From NCBI GenBank assembly GCA_958477465.1, contig CAUEFX010000016.1, forward strand, positions 1 through 59,915: 59,915 bases of DNA. Reading direction: 5' to 3'. The stretch comes from an uncultured Bacteroides sp. (GTDB lineage Bacteria > Bacteroidota > Bacteroidia > Bacteroidales > Bacteroidaceae). Below are positions 39,851 to 48,759 of the stretch, piece after piece (position 1 is the stretch's first letter; each line of letters opens with the position of its first letter). Position numbers and translations under genes: made by a program. The notes beneath the pieces were generated by a model, which saw only the letters and a list, made by a program, of their open reading frames with translations, did no database searches and was not told the origin of the DNA.

Positions 39851-40486
39851 ATGGCTTTATACACAATGGAAGAAATGCCCGACATACATAAGACGGGCGA
39901 ACGGGTACTTTACCCACGATTTGTAATGATAGAACAAGTTAGCTTTGCAAGTCTGATACAGAGAATAACCGATACCAGCGGCTTCAAACCCGGAGAGATC
40001 GAAGGGATACTAAGACAGACAGCTTTGGAAATAGCCCAAATAATGGCTCACGGAAATTCGGTAAAACTGGATGGGATAGGAACATTCACACCGGCATTGG
40101 CCTTGCGGGAAGGCAAAGAACGGGAAGAAGCCGGAGAAACAGGTACACACCGCAATGCACAAAGCATCGTTGTGGGGAATGTAAATTTCCGAGTAGACAA
40201 AAGTTTAGTAAGAAAAATCAACGAGAGATGTGTTTTGGTAAGAGCCAACTGGAAAACAAGACGTTCTTCTCAAAAGTATACCCCTGAGCAACGATTAGAA
40301 AAAGCTGTGCAATATCTCAATGAGCACCCCTATTTAACAGTTTTGGAATACCAAAGGCTAACAGGCCTACTCCGCACAACAGCGACCAACGAACTAAAGC
40401 AATGGGCTGCGCTGCCGGATTCGGGCATAGGTACCTCCGGACAATGGGCACACCGAGTATACATAAAGAAAATTCCCAAGGAGTAA
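39851..40486 (+). CDS. HU-like DNA-binding protein fused to a winged-helix domain
   Basis: The 211-residue protein has an N-terminal HU-type domain (about 1-125). LIQRITDTSGFKPGEIEGIL, then HGNSVKLDGIGTFTPAL, match the HU dimer and arm regions of Bacteroidetes HU-like proteins, and residues about 105-125 (NFRVDKSLVRKINERC) complete the domain. Residues about 135-211 form a winged helix: YTPEQRLEKAVQYLNEHPYL then VLEYQRLTGLLRTTATNELK. The family (HU fused to wHTH, Ig or Gly-rich tails) is known in Bacteroides; its role as nucleoid or regulatory protein is not settled. A 21-bp-period array lies upstream and could be its own binding site (inference). Confidence 0.8.
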   Translation: MALYTMEEMPDIHKTGERVLYPRFVMIEQVSFASLIQRITDTSGFKPGEIEGILRQTALEIAQIMAHGNSVKLDGIGTFTPALALREGKEREEAGETGTHRNAQSIVVGNVNFRVDKSLVRKINERCVLVRANWKTRRSSQKYTPEQRLEKAVQYLNEHPYLTVLEYQRLTGLLRTTATNELKQWAALPDSGIGTSGQWAHRVYIKKIPKE

Positions 40487-40526
40487 GGACCTGCTTCAAT
40501 TTCACTTGGTATCAAAGCCAGCTTAA

Positions 40527-40595
40527 GAGCCTGTTTCAATTTTCCTGCTTCAAGTTTTCATCAGTTCACTTTGCGAGAACATCAAAAACAGGCTC
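40527..40595. repeat. MITE-like element, GAGCCTGTT family, copy 2
   Basis: The 69-bp segment runs from GAGCCTGTTTCAATTTT to AAAAACAGGCTC, inverted ends with 10 identical bases and more similarity beyond. It lies between the HU-wHTH gene and the LysR gene, which converge on it, and ends 3 bases before the LysR stop codon. Confidence 0.7.
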
Positions 40596-40598
40596 TGA

Positions 40599-41495
40599 TC
40601 ACATATTTCTATTATGGTGCATTGCAAACTGCATAAACACTTGCGGCAATCCTCCCTCCTGCCCTTGTTGCTGAACAAAGCAAAACTCACGCAACAACTG
40701 CATCTCTTTTATTTCAACAACACGAAAACTGCCGGCTGCCAATTCCCGGTGAATGGAACGTATGGATACAATACCCATACAATCTGTGTTTTCCAGAAAC
40801 CGTTTTATGCTCTCTGTGCTTCCGAGATACATCAGCACATTGAGGGAAGAGAGTTTTATACCGTGTTGAAGTAGCGTACGTTCAAACACATCAAGAGTGC
40901 CCGAACCACGTTCACGAAGAACAAGAGGAATATGCCGCAAGTCTTCGGGAGTTATTTCGTCCGGTAAGGACAGTTTGCTTTGAGCGTGTACGACGGCCAC
41001 CAGCTCATCATCAAGGAATGTAGAATATTTCAGATTGGGCAAACGGTAAATTCCCTCCACCAACCCCAGATCAATCCTGTGTTCTTGCAATGCAGTCTCT
41101 ATCTCACGGGAATTTCCGTTCAGGAGAGAAAGATTCACTTGGGGAAATTTACGGATGAAGCTGGCCAACAAAGGCGGCAACACGTATTGGGCTATCGTGG
41201 TACTGGCACCAAGTCTCAACTCACCGATATAGTCGTCATGCAAAAGATGCATTTCATATTCCAGACGTTTGTAGGCATCAAGGATACGTTCGCTATGTTC
41301 CAATAACAGTTTTCCGGCTTCTGTAAGAGATATTTTATTTCCCTGACGTTCAAAAAGTCTCGCCTGATAACAGGTTTCCAGTTCCTGAATATGCTTGGTT
41401 ATGGCCGGTTGACTGACAAACAGCTCTTGCGAGGCTTTCGTGAAACTGAGATTCTTTGCTACGCTTTGAAATACTTTTAAACGGAAATCGGACAT
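40599..41495 (-). CDS. LysR family transcriptional regulator
   Basis: The 298-residue protein has the LysR N-terminal winged helix (MSDFRLKVFQSVAKNLSFTK then ASQELFVSQPAITKHIQELE) and the two-lobed substrate-binding domain (about 90-295; LRLGASTTIAQYVLPPLL, HSKLSLPDEI-like and LVLRERGSGTLDVFE). It is most like the CysB/CysL/YeiE type. Only the HU-wHTH gene lies between it and yeiH, and a palindrome of LysR style sits at the yeiH promoter. In E. coli yeiE and yeiH are adjacent, so control of yeiH is likely but inferred. Confidence 0.9.
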   Translation of the reverse strand: MSDFRLKVFQSVAKNLSFTKASQELFVSQPAITKHIQELETCYQARLFERQGNKISLTEAGKLLLEHSERILDAYKRLEYEMHLLHDDYIGELRLGASTTIAQYVLPPLLASFIRKFPQVNLSLLNGNSREIETALQEHRIDLGLVEGIYRLPNLKYSTFLDDELVAVVHAQSKLSLPDEITPEDLRHIPLVLRERGSGTLDVFERTLLQHGIKLSSLNVLMYLGSTESIKRFLENTDCMGIVSIRSIHRELAAGSFRVVEIKEMQLLREFCFVQQQGQEGGLPQVFMQFAMHHNRNM

Positions 41496-41550
41496 CTGAA
41501 CAATGATTAACGATTAGTAATGAGATAAACGGCAAAAAACGATTCATTTA

Positions 41551-41605
41551 GAGCCTGTTTAAATTTTACTCAGCATTCTTTTGAGGGGAAAACTTAAACA
41601 GACTT
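41551..41605. repeat. MITE-like element, GAGCCTGTT family, copy 3 (short)
   Basis: The left end (GAGCCTGTTTAAATTTTACT, then CAGCATTCTTTTGAG) matches the reverse complement of the right end of copy 1 at about 36 of 38 bases; the right end is AACTTAAACAGAC. About 100 bases of the copy 1 middle are missing. It reaches the stop codon of the gene at 41606. Confidence 0.7.
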
Positions 41606-42184
41606 TTATAATTCATCTCCCTTGATGCCCAAAGCCTGCATCAGCGGAAATGCCAGCATCTCCCAACGATATTCTACCACTCCGTCCGGTTCACTCATAC
41701 GGAACTGAATAATCTCCTTTCCTTTTACGGCATTCAAGGCAACCCTCACCTTATCCCCGTATTCTTCATTAAAAGAAATCACAATAAGTTTCTTCACATC
41801 TGCCGAATCCGATACAATTCCCAACAAATCAAGAAACAGCTCTTCGCGGGTCACCATTTCTTCACAAGGAACTCCGGCGAAAGAGAACTCACCGAACTGA
41901 CTTGAAAAAGCAACTCCGTTCAGCTCCTCTTTCAGATCCGCCGGTTTGCAGAACGCCAACTTAGAAGAATCTTTATCATACACAAACAGCAGTTGCACCT
42001 CGTTATCTCCCTTATCAATATTGGCATCCAACGCCAGATAAGTAGTCAACAAAGACAAATCAATCTCCTGTAAAGACCGGTTCAGCATTTTCTCAAAATA
42101 CCTTTTCAAATCCGAAACTACATAATTCAAGAATGCGGCATCAACCAGCATCACAATCTCCGGCAATTTTATCTTTCTATCCAT
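41606..42184 (-). CDS. Conserved protein of unknown function
   Basis: The 192-residue protein is soluble, acidic and without signal peptide. It begins MDRKIKLPEIVMLVDAAFLN and contains LLTTYLALDANIDKGDNEVQ, then LLFVYDKDSSKLAFC, and KLIVISFNEEYGDKVRVALN. I do not recognise a domain. Such length and composition occur in many Bacteroidales proteins of the pre-clpB region, but I cannot name a family. The short GAGCCTGTT element touches its stop codon, and clpB is divergent on its other side with 259 bases between. Confidence 0.6.
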   Translation of the reverse strand: MDRKIKLPEIVMLVDAAFLNYVVSDLKRYFEKMLNRSLQEIDLSLLTTYLALDANIDKGDNEVQLLFVYDKDSSKLAFCKPADLKEELNGVAFSSQFGEFSFAGVPCEEMVTREELFLDLLGIVSDSADVKKLIVISFNEEYGDKVRVALNAVKGKEIIQFRMSEPDGVVEYRWEMLAFPLMQALGIKGDEL

Positions 42185-42320
42185 AAAAAGTCATTTCATT
42201 ATAAAAAAACATGTATTGAGGGAATAAAGATACAACAAAGCTTTTATACACGCATCATCAATCTTCCAAAACTTTAAGAAGCATGTCCCGACTATATAAC
42301 AGGATACCGGGCAGATAGCA

Positions 42321-42331
42321 GACATTTTGTC
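42321..42331 (+). promoter_or_regulatory. Palindrome upstream of clpB, possible heat-shock site
   Basis: GACA-TTT-TGTC is a perfect 4-bp-arm palindrome 113 bases before clpB. It resembles the CTGYC-N5-GRCAG element before dnaK at 30476. Confidence 0.35.
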
Positions 42332-42443
42332 AACCATTTATATAATTTTACTGAAAAAATGGCATATTATATGTATTGGCAAATCTTTTGCGCACACTTG
42401 GGTGTTATTGAAAACATGAAAATAAGAAAGGAGATTACAAGAT

Positions 42444-45032
42444 ATGAACTTTAACAATTTTACCATTAAATCCCAGGAAGCGATACAGGAGGCTGTAAAC
42501 CTGGTAAAGGCCCGAGGGCAACAAGCCATCGAACCGGCTCACTTGCTGGCAGGGATTATGAAAGTCGGTGAAAACGTAACCAACTTCATTTTCCAGAAAC
42601 TGGGAGTGAACGGGCAACAAATTGCGTTGATTATCGACAAACAGATAGAGTCACTGCCGAGAGTATCCGGTGGAGAACCCTATTTGAGCAGGGAATCGAA
42701 TGATGTACTTCAGAAAGCGACACAATACTCAAAAGAGATGGGCGATGAATTCGTTTCACTCGAACATTTATTATTGGCGTTGCTGACTGAAAGAAGCACC
42801 GTTTCCACCATCCTGAAAGATGCAGGGATGACAGAGAAAGAGTTGCGCAGCGCCATCAATGAATTGCGTAAAGGTGAAAAGGTGACCTCACAATCAAGCG
42901 AAGACACTTACCAATCACTTGAAAAATACGCCATCAACCTGAATGAGGCTGCACGTAGCGGTAAGCTCGACCCCGTGATCGGACGTGATGAAGAGATACG
43001 GCGTGTACTTCAGATATTGAGCCGTCGTACCAAAAACAACCCGATACTTATCGGTGAACCGGGTACCGGTAAGACAGCCATCGTAGAGGGTTTGGCACAT
43101 CGTATATTAAGAGGTGACGTACCCGAGAACCTGCGTGACAAACAGGTGTACTCACTGGACATGGGTGCATTGGTGGCAGGTGCAAAGTATAAAGGTGAAT
43201 TCGAGGAACGACTGAAATCGGTAGTCAACGAAGTGATGAAATCCGATGGAAACATCATCCTGTTCATCGATGAAATTCACACGCTGGTCGGAGCAGGTAA
43301 AGGAGAAGGAGCCATGGATGCCGCCAATATTCTGAAACCGGCTTTGGCACGTGGTGAATTACGGGCAATCGGTGCCACTACCCTCGATGAGTATCAGAAA
43401 TACTTTGAAAAGGATAAGGCATTGGAACGTCGTTTCCAGATTGTACAAGTGGATGAACCGGATACGCTCAGTACCATCTCCATCCTTCGTGGATTGAAGG
43501 AACGTTACGAGAACCACCACCATGTACGTATCAAAGACGATGCCATCATTGCCGCCGTGGAGCTAAGCAGCCGGTATATCACCGACCGTTTCTTGCCCGA
43601 TAAAGCGATTGACCTGATGGATGAAGCTGCTGCCAAACTCCGTATGGAAGTTGATTCCGTTCCGGAAGACTTGGATGAAATATCACGTAAAATCAAACAA
43701 TTGGAGATCGAGCGTGAGGCTATCAAACGTGAAAAGGACCAGCCGAAACTGGATACGATAGGCAAAGAGATCGCTGAATTGAAGGAGCAGGAGACATCTT
43801 ACAAAGCCAAATGGCAGAATGAGAAATCATTGATGGATAAGATCCAGCAGAATAAGGTTGAAATAGAGAACCTGAAGTTCGAAGCTGAAAAAGCGGAACG
43901 TGAGGGAGACTATGGAAAAGTAGCGGAAATCCGTTATGGAAAGCTACAGGCATTGGATAAGGAGATTTCCGAGACGCAGGAGAAATTGAAACAGATGCAA
44001 GGTGATTCGGCTATGATCAAGGAAGAGGTGGATGCCGAGGACATTGCCGATGTAGTATCCCGCTGGACCGGTATACCGGTAAGCAAAATGCTGCAAAGCG
44101 AAAAGGACAAGTTACTCCATCTCGAGGATGAACTCCATAAACGTGTGATTGGCCAGGATGAAGCCATTGCCGCCATTGCCGATGCCGTACGCCGTAGCCG
44201 TGCAGGATTGCAAGATCCGAAACGTCCGATAGGTTCATTCATCTTCCTCGGTACCACCGGTGTAGGTAAAACGGAATTGGCGAAAGCACTTGCAGAATTC
44301 CTGTTTGACGACGAGACAATGATGACCCGTATCGATATGAGCGAGTATCAGGAGAAACATAGTGTTTCTCGTTTGGTCGGAGCGCCTCCGGGATACGTAG
44401 GATATGATGAAGGCGGACAATTGACGGAAGCTATCCGGCGTAAACCGTACTCCGTAGTGTTGTTCGACGAAATCGAGAAGGCGCATCCGGATGTATTCAA
44501 CATCCTGCTGCAAGTTCTGGATGACGGACGACTGACGGATAACAAGGGACGTGTGGTCAACTTCAAAAACACCATCATCATCATGACTTCCAATATGGGT
44601 AGCTCCTATATACAAAGCCAGATGGAGAAACTGAACGGTTCCAATAAGGAAGAGGTAGTTGAAGAGACCAAAAAAGAGGTGATGAACATGTTGAAAAAGA
44701 CAATCCGTCCGGAATTCCTGAACCGTATTGATGAGACCATCATGTTCTTGCCATTGACGGAGAAAGAGATTAAACAAATCGTTCTGTTACAGATCAAAGG
44801 TGTTCAGAAGATGCTTGCAGAAAACGGTGTAGAGTTGCAACTGACAGACAGTGCCGTCAATTTCATTGCGCAAGCCGGCTATGACCCCGAATTTGGTGCG
44901 CGCCCTGTAAAAAGAGCCATCCAACGTTATCTGCTCAACGACCTGTCCAAGAAGTTGATTTCACAGGAAGTGGACCGCAGCAAGGCAATCATAGTGGATG
45001 TATCCGGAGACGGATTATCCTTCCGCAACTAA
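42444..45032 (+). CDS. clpB: ATP-dependent chaperone ClpB
   Basis: The 862-residue disaggregase is complete. The N-terminal ClpN domain (1-150; MNFNNFTIKSQEAIQEA) is followed by AAA domain 1 with Walker A GEPGTGKT and Walker B FIDEIHTLVGAG. The coiled-coil middle domain (about 400-530, ISRKIKQLEIEREAIKREKD) that binds DnaK is present, so this is ClpB and not ClpA/C. AAA domain 2 carries GTTGVGKT and FDEIEKAHPDV, ending GARPVKRAIQRYL. It works with DnaK to rescue aggregated protein; both genes have a similar palindrome upstream. A strong terminator follows. Confidence 0.97.
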   Translation: MNFNNFTIKSQEAIQEAVNLVKARGQQAIEPAHLLAGIMKVGENVTNFIFQKLGVNGQQIALIIDKQIESLPRVSGGEPYLSRESNDVLQKATQYSKEMGDEFVSLEHLLLALLTERSTVSTILKDAGMTEKELRSAINELRKGEKVTSQSSEDTYQSLEKYAINLNEAARSGKLDPVIGRDEEIRRVLQILSRRTKNNPILIGEPGTGKTAIVEGLAHRILRGDVPENLRDKQVYSLDMGALVAGAKYKGEFEERLKSVVNEVMKSDGNIILFIDEIHTLVGAGKGEGAMDAANILKPALARGELRAIGATTLDEYQKYFEKDKALERRFQIVQVDEPDTLSTISILRGLKERYENHHHVRIKDDAIIAAVELSSRYITDRFLPDKAIDLMDEAAAKLRMEVDSVPEDLDEISRKIKQLEIEREAIKREKDQPKLDTIGKEIAELKEQETSYKAKWQNEKSLMDKIQQNKVEIENLKFEAEKAEREGDYGKVAEIRYGKLQALDKEISETQEKLKQMQGDSAMIKEEVDAEDIADVVSRWTGIPVSKMLQSEKDKLLHLEDELHKRVIGQDEAIAAIADAVRRSRAGLQDPKRPIGSFIFLGTTGVGKTELAKALAEFLFDDETMMTRIDMSEYQEKHSVSRLVGAPPGYVGYDEGGQLTEAIRRKPYSVVLFDEIEKAHPDVFNILLQVLDDGRLTDNKGRVVNFKNTIIIMTSNMGSSYIQSQMEKLNGSNKEEVVEETKKEVMNMLKKTIRPEFLNRIDETIMFLPLTEKEIKQIVLLQIKGVQKMLAENGVELQLTDSAVNFIAQAGYDPEFGARPVKRAIQRYLLNDLSKKLISQEVDRSKAIIVDVSGDGLSFRN

Positions 45033-45050
45033 AAGAACAAAAGACTTTCA

Positions 45051-45080
45051 AGAAGGTGTGCCCCAAAAAGCACACCTTCT
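45051..45080 (+). terminator. Terminator of clpB
   Basis: Perfect 11-bp stem AGAAGGTGTGC (45051-45061) / GCACACCTTCT (45070-45080), loop of 8, then seven T. Confidence 0.9.
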
Positions 45081-45093
45081 TTTTTTATATACA

Positions 45094-45198
45094 AAGAGAA
45101 GGTGTTTCAAAACGTCCTTTTCGAGAAAACCACCCCTGCTACATTTGTAGTAGCAGGGGTGATTTCTAAATTTTGTGCATTTTGATACATCCTCTCTT
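45094..45198. repeat. Nested-hairpin repeat, copy B
   Basis: The outer stem pairs 45094-45113 (AAGAGAAGGTGTTTCAAAAC) with 45178-45198 (about 18 of 20), and the inner stem CACCCCTGCTAC (45131-45142) pairs perfectly with 45150-45161. Layout and words (CCTTTT, GAAAACCACCCC, TTTTGATACATCCTC) match the second half of copy A at 2565-2670. It sits between the clpB terminator and the DUF5606 terminator. Confidence 0.7.
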
Positions 45199-45213
45199 CT
45201 TTTATATAAAGAA

Positions 45214-45249
45214 AGCGTGATAAACATCCTCAATGACATTTATCACGCT
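45214..45249 (-). terminator. Terminator of the DUF5606 gene
   Basis: Perfect 11-bp stem AGCGTGATAAA (45214-45224) / TTTATCACGCT (45239-45249), with TTTCTTTAT following on the minus strand. Confidence 0.75.
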
Positions 45250-45277
45250 CTTATATTTCAGTTCTTTACAATCCGGA

Positions 45278-45697
45278 TTATTCTTCCGTCTCTTCTTTTT
45301 CTTCTTCTTTAAATTCTGTGATTCCGTTGGAAACAAGAATATTATACCACAAAATCAACTTCTTGATATCGTTAACGTAAACTCTGTCCCGATCAAAATC
45401 CGGCAACACTTCTGCCAGATAAGAGCGCAATTCTTCAGAAGTCGCTTTCTTCGGATCGATAGAAGCAACAGCCTTGTTTTCTTTCTCTTTAATTGATTCG
45501 AGCACATCACGCAAAGGCACCTCAGCATCATTCGTATACATTGCAATATCTGCCAAGGAGATGATTTTCTCGTTTCCATAAGCCGGAAAGCGTTTCTTCT
45601 CAGCGCTGATAGATTCTACAATCAGCATATTTTTTCCCTGTGAAATGAGCTTATATAATCCCGGCTTACCGGAAATTGACAAAATAGTCTTCAACAT
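45278..45697 (-). CDS. DUF5606 family protein
   Basis: The 139-residue protein starts MLKTILSISGKPGLYKLISQ, the SH3-like start typical of DUF5606, with SISAEKKRFPAYGNEKIISL and a helical second part SEELRSYLAEVLPDFDRDRV, and an acidic tail (KEEEKEETEE). The family is confined to Bacteroidetes; function is unknown, though the SH3-like and helical domains and soluble nature suggest binding to RNA or protein. It is the last gene of the minus-strand set after coaE but has its own two-box promoter. Confidence 0.85.
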   Translation of the reverse strand: MLKTILSISGKPGLYKLISQGKNMLIVESISAEKKRFPAYGNEKIISLADIAMYTNDAEVPLRDVLESIKEKENKAVASIDPKKATSEELRSYLAEVLPDFDRDRVYVNDIKKLILWYNILVSNGITEFKEEEKEETEE

Positions 45698-45737
45698 AAT
45701 ATATTCAGTTTTTATTATTGATTATTTTTTCGGTGGG

Positions 45738-45768
45738 CAAAGATAGTGCAAGCCAAAGAGAATACAAA
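45738..45768 (-). promoter_or_regulatory. Promoter of the DUF5606 gene
   Basis: On the minus strand -7 TATCTTTG (45738-45745) and -33 TTTG (45765-45768), 19 bases apart. Both boxes are exact. Confidence 0.75.
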
Positions 45769-45802
45769 ATAAGCTTGCCTATTTTTATTGCCAAGACCGT
45801 AC

Positions 45803-46411
45803 CTATTTTTTTGAAAGGCAATCCGCTTTCTCGGATAGCGAAGAGATTAATTCCAAAACCTGCGGAATGAGCGGCATGTCATCATCATTCACGATGACAA
45901 AGTCAGCACGTTTGCGTTTTTCCTCATCGTTCATCTGGCTCTCGATACGCTTCATTATAAGCTCACGTGAAGAGTTGTCCCGAGCAACCGCCCTCTGTAT
46001 GCGTATCTCCAATGGAGCATAAACCATTACCACCACATCCACCTCATCAGCAAATCCCGATTCTATCAGAATGGCAGACTCCATCCCCACGATAGGAAAC
46101 AGTGCCCGTTTCTCCACCCAACTGCGGAAATCATTTTTCACCCGCGGATGAATAATTCCATTAACTTGCCTGGCATGATCCGGATGTCCGAAAAGATAGG
46201 AAGCCAGAAGCGGCTTATTCAAAACACCGTCTGCAAACACCCTTTCTCCCAGCAAGGAAGAGAGTTCTTCCTTTATATACGGGTCTGTATTGGTCAACCG
46301 TTTAGACTCGACATCGGTGATATAGACAGGAATCCCCATCACTTCCAGCAATCGCGAGACAACACTTTTGCCACTGCCGATTCCACCTGTTATACCGATT
46401 TTAATACTCAT
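45803..46411 (-). CDS. coaE: Dephospho-CoA kinase
   Basis: The 202-residue enzyme adds the 3'-phosphate to dephospho-CoA, the last step of coenzyme A synthesis. Start ATG 46411 gives MSIKIGITGGIGSGKSVVSR with the P-loop GGIGSGKS; six further upstream codons are unlikely. The lid and CoA-binding parts VVMVYAPLEIRIQRAVARD and ADFVIVNDDD fit the family. Its start overlaps the stop of the YbbR-like gene by 11 bases, a sign of translational coupling in the nusB-yajC-ybbR-coaE operon. Confidence 0.93.
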   Translation of the reverse strand: MSIKIGITGGIGSGKSVVSRLLEVMGIPVYITDVESKRLTNTDPYIKEELSSLLGERVFADGVLNKPLLASYLFGHPDHARQVNGIIHPRVKNDFRSWVEKRALFPIVGMESAILIESGFADEVDVVVMVYAPLEIRIQRAVARDNSSRELIMKRIESQMNDEEKRKRADFVIVNDDDMPLIPQVLELISSLSEKADCLSKK

Positions 46412-47417
46412 TGGAAGATACCTGTTCAATCAGAAAATCTACTTTCTCGGGTACGATACGAATAATATGACTGACGTCTCGCGGAACAGACTTGAGTTTC
46501 ACGGTATATTTATTCGACCCCAACTTCAGCAATTCCTCATAAGATACATTGATCATGAAATTACCGGCATCGACTTTATCAAACCTTCCCAAACCGATCT
46601 TAAAGGTAATCTGCACCTTCGACGGGAAAGTACGCAAAACCTTATCCGCCGGGAAATTGACTCCATGCAAAGGCACCTCGACCGTCTTCTCCGTATAGAT
46701 ATCCACCGGTAGAGTCAGATCTACCGCACCGGGCACAAACTTGGCCCCCTTTACTCCTACAAGAGAGGCATGATAAGTCAGCGTATCCGCAATATCATTC
46801 AGCTCGACCTTCTGCGTGTATGCAGTCGTCATCGTATCGAGAATATTGGCAGGCGCATAGACCAACACAGAATCAGGAGAATAAATTGTATCGGAAATAT
46901 AATATTGGCGGCTTGCAGTGACTGTTCCCCGCATCTTCACCGGCACCAGTTTAGACTTTCCTGTAGAATAGATATACTCCAGCGTATCCGGTTTGACCGA
47001 CAGCAAACGGGTAGACACATTCAACTGGTTCATGATCTTCTTCTCAAACTCAGAAGCATATATCCTCACATGATTATCCCGCCCGCTATAATCGGCAAAG
47101 TCAAGATTCACCGGAAAGAAACTTTTCCCGAGCATATAATTCAGCAAGACAGTCCCCCTGTCTTTCACTTTAACACGCAATTCCGAAGATGGTTCCGAGG
47201 TTATAACAACATTATTAGGAACCCCTTTCAGGCGGACAGGAATAGAGAACTCGGCCTCATAGTCGCTGTTTAGCGTTTGCAAAAGCCAGAATCCGCCTGC
47301 AATAAAGAAGAAAAACAAAAAGATTAAGAATTCTCTGCACTTATCGCTAAGCAGAAAATTCTTAATCTTTTCAGATAGTTCTAAATAAATAGACTTTATG
47401 TCCCTACGTTCGAACAT
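46401..47417 (-). CDS. YbbR (CdaR-like) domain membrane protein
   Basis: The 338-residue protein has a short cytoplasmic start with EKIKNFLLSDKCREF, one membrane helix (FLIFLFFFFIAGGFWLL) and an exported part with repeated YbbR domains (FSIPVRLKGVPNNVVITSEP, VPVKMRGTVTASRQYYISD, VEVPLHGVNFPADKVLRTFP). In Firmicutes YbbR/CdaR controls a diadenylate cyclase; Bacteroidetes proteins keep the gene order with coaE, but no cyclase gene is in this window. The role here is therefore uncertain. Confidence 0.85.
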   Translation of the reverse strand: MFERRDIKSIYLELSEKIKNFLLSDKCREFLIFLFFFFIAGGFWLLQTLNSDYEAEFSIPVRLKGVPNNVVITSEPSSELRVKVKDRGTVLLNYMLGKSFFPVNLDFADYSGRDNHVRIYASEFEKKIMNQLNVSTRLLSVKPDTLEYIYSTGKSKLVPVKMRGTVTASRQYYISDTIYSPDSVLVYAPANILDTMTTAYTQKVELNDIADTLTYHASLVGVKGAKFVPGAVDLTLPVDIYTEKTVEVPLHGVNFPADKVLRTFPSKVQITFKIGLGRFDKVDAGNFMINVSYEELLKLGSNKYTVKLKSVPRDVSHIIRIVPEKVDFLIEQVSSNEY

Positions 47418-47437
47418 AGGCTTATTTATATTATAAC

Positions 47438-47761
47438 TTATTTAGCAGCTTGCTGACTTGCAGCAGATGCATCTGCAAAAATAGAGTTCTTATCTATCTT
47501 AATCTTTACATTAGATGCAATTTCAAGTACGACATGATCATCGTTGATTTCTTTGATAACGCCATATATTCCTCCGGCAGTAATCACTTTCTGATTTACC
47601 TGCAGGGACTTGCGGAAGTTTGCAATTTCCTTTTGTTTCTTATTCTGCGGACGAATCATAAAGAAATACATGATAACAAACATTGCTATCAACATAATCC
47701 ACATCAGACTTCCGTCGGGACCTGCAGCAGGAGCTTGCAGTAATACAGTCAATAAATTCAT
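47438..47761 (-). CDS. yajC: Preprotein translocase subunit YajC
   Basis: The 107-residue protein has one membrane span near the start (IMLIAMFVIMYFFMIRPQ) followed by the family motif RPQNKKQKEIANFRKSLQ and GGIYGVIKEINDDHVVLEI. YajC associates with SecDF in the inner membrane to help protein export. A Gln/Ala-rich tail closes it. It lies between nusB and the ybbR-like gene, the usual Bacteroides order. Confidence 0.92.
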   Translation of the reverse strand: MNLLTVLLQAPAAGPDGSLMWIMLIAMFVIMYFFMIRPQNKKQKEIANFRKSLQVNQKVITAGGIYGVIKEINDDHVVLEIASNVKIKIDKNSIFADASAASQQAAK

Positions 47762-47803
47762 AAATAATTCCGTTTTAATTTTTTAATCTATGTAGCAAAG
47801 GTA

Positions 47804-48730
47804 TCAGTTTTTTGTCAACTTACCGTCTTTTTTCAAATGATTAACAATTCCATCCAATGTTCCATTGATGAAGCTGCCACTCTTTGCCGTACTGTAGAGT
47901 TTGGCAATTTCTACATATTCATTTAACGAGACACTGACCGGAATGTTCGGAAAACTTAGAATTTCTGCCAAAGCCGTCTGCATAATGATTACATCCATAA
48001 AGGCCACACGGTCCAGATCCCAGTTTTTGGTGTTTTCACTAATAAGATGACGATAATAGTCGGCATTCAATATCGTGCGACGGAAAAGACGACGTGCAAA
48101 TTCCTGATCCTCATCATCTTTAAATTCGGGAAGTAGTGGTTGGTTGGCTCCTTGCTTTTCTTCAAAGCGTTTGATTGTTTTCAGCACGAATGTATCCACG
48201 ATCTCTTTATCGTCATTCCAATACAGACTTTGGTCTTCCAATACCTGGTCCAAGGAATCGTTATTGAACACAAACGTTTTATAGAGTTTCCTCCACAGTT
48301 CACGGTCTGCCTCATAGGAATTGTCGGTTGAAGCCATATACTCCTTATAGATATCCGACTCTACTATTTTATCATAAAGTTCCTTGATAAAATCCTGGTC
48401 ATTCGCCCATGTCCTTTTCTGGTTGGCAACGAATTCCATCAATTGTTTATTCACTTCAAGTTGTGCTACAAATTTGTTTTCCACAAACTTCATGTTCGGA
48501 TACAACTCTTCTTTTGTAGGTTTCAGTTTGGCCTTAGCTGTGTCAATGCGTTTTTGTGCGTAGTCCGTCAAGGCAATCATAAGCATCAACAAATAGTTAT
48601 AGAGGTCATAAGCCTTTGAAAGGCTAAAGAACAACTCTTTCTCCGCTGAGTCTAAATTTTTGCTGCCATTCTGATAGTAAGCATACACTATTTGTATGAT
48701 TTTTAGACGAATAAGAACTCTGTTAATCAT
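47804..48730 (-). CDS. nusB: Transcription antitermination factor NusB, long form
   Basis: The 308-residue protein is about twice the length of classical NusB (roughly 140 residues). The conserved NusB fold is at the end (about 190-300: EFARRLFRRTILNADYYRHL, ALAEILSFPNIPVSVSLNEY, FINGTLDGIVNHLKK). The first 180 residues are helical and polar, beginning MINRVLIRLKIIQIVYAYYQ, a short NusB-like RNA-binding start. This long form is typical of Bacteroidetes. The protein acts with NusE in antitermination at rRNA operons. A two-box promoter lies upstream. Confidence 0.9.
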   Translation of the reverse strand: MINRVLIRLKIIQIVYAYYQNGSKNLDSAEKELFFSLSKAYDLYNYLLMLMIALTDYAQKRIDTAKAKLKPTKEELYPNMKFVENKFVAQLEVNKQLMEFVANQKRTWANDQDFIKELYDKIVESDIYKEYMASTDNSYEADRELWRKLYKTFVFNNDSLDQVLEDQSLYWNDDKEIVDTFVLKTIKRFEEKQGANQPLLPEFKDDEDQEFARRLFRRTILNADYYRHLISENTKNWDLDRVAFMDVIIMQTALAEILSFPNIPVSVSLNEYVEIAKLYSTAKSGSFINGTLDGIVNHLKKDGKLTKN

Positions 48731-48759
48731 AATCTTTATAATACTGTTTTAACGAATTG

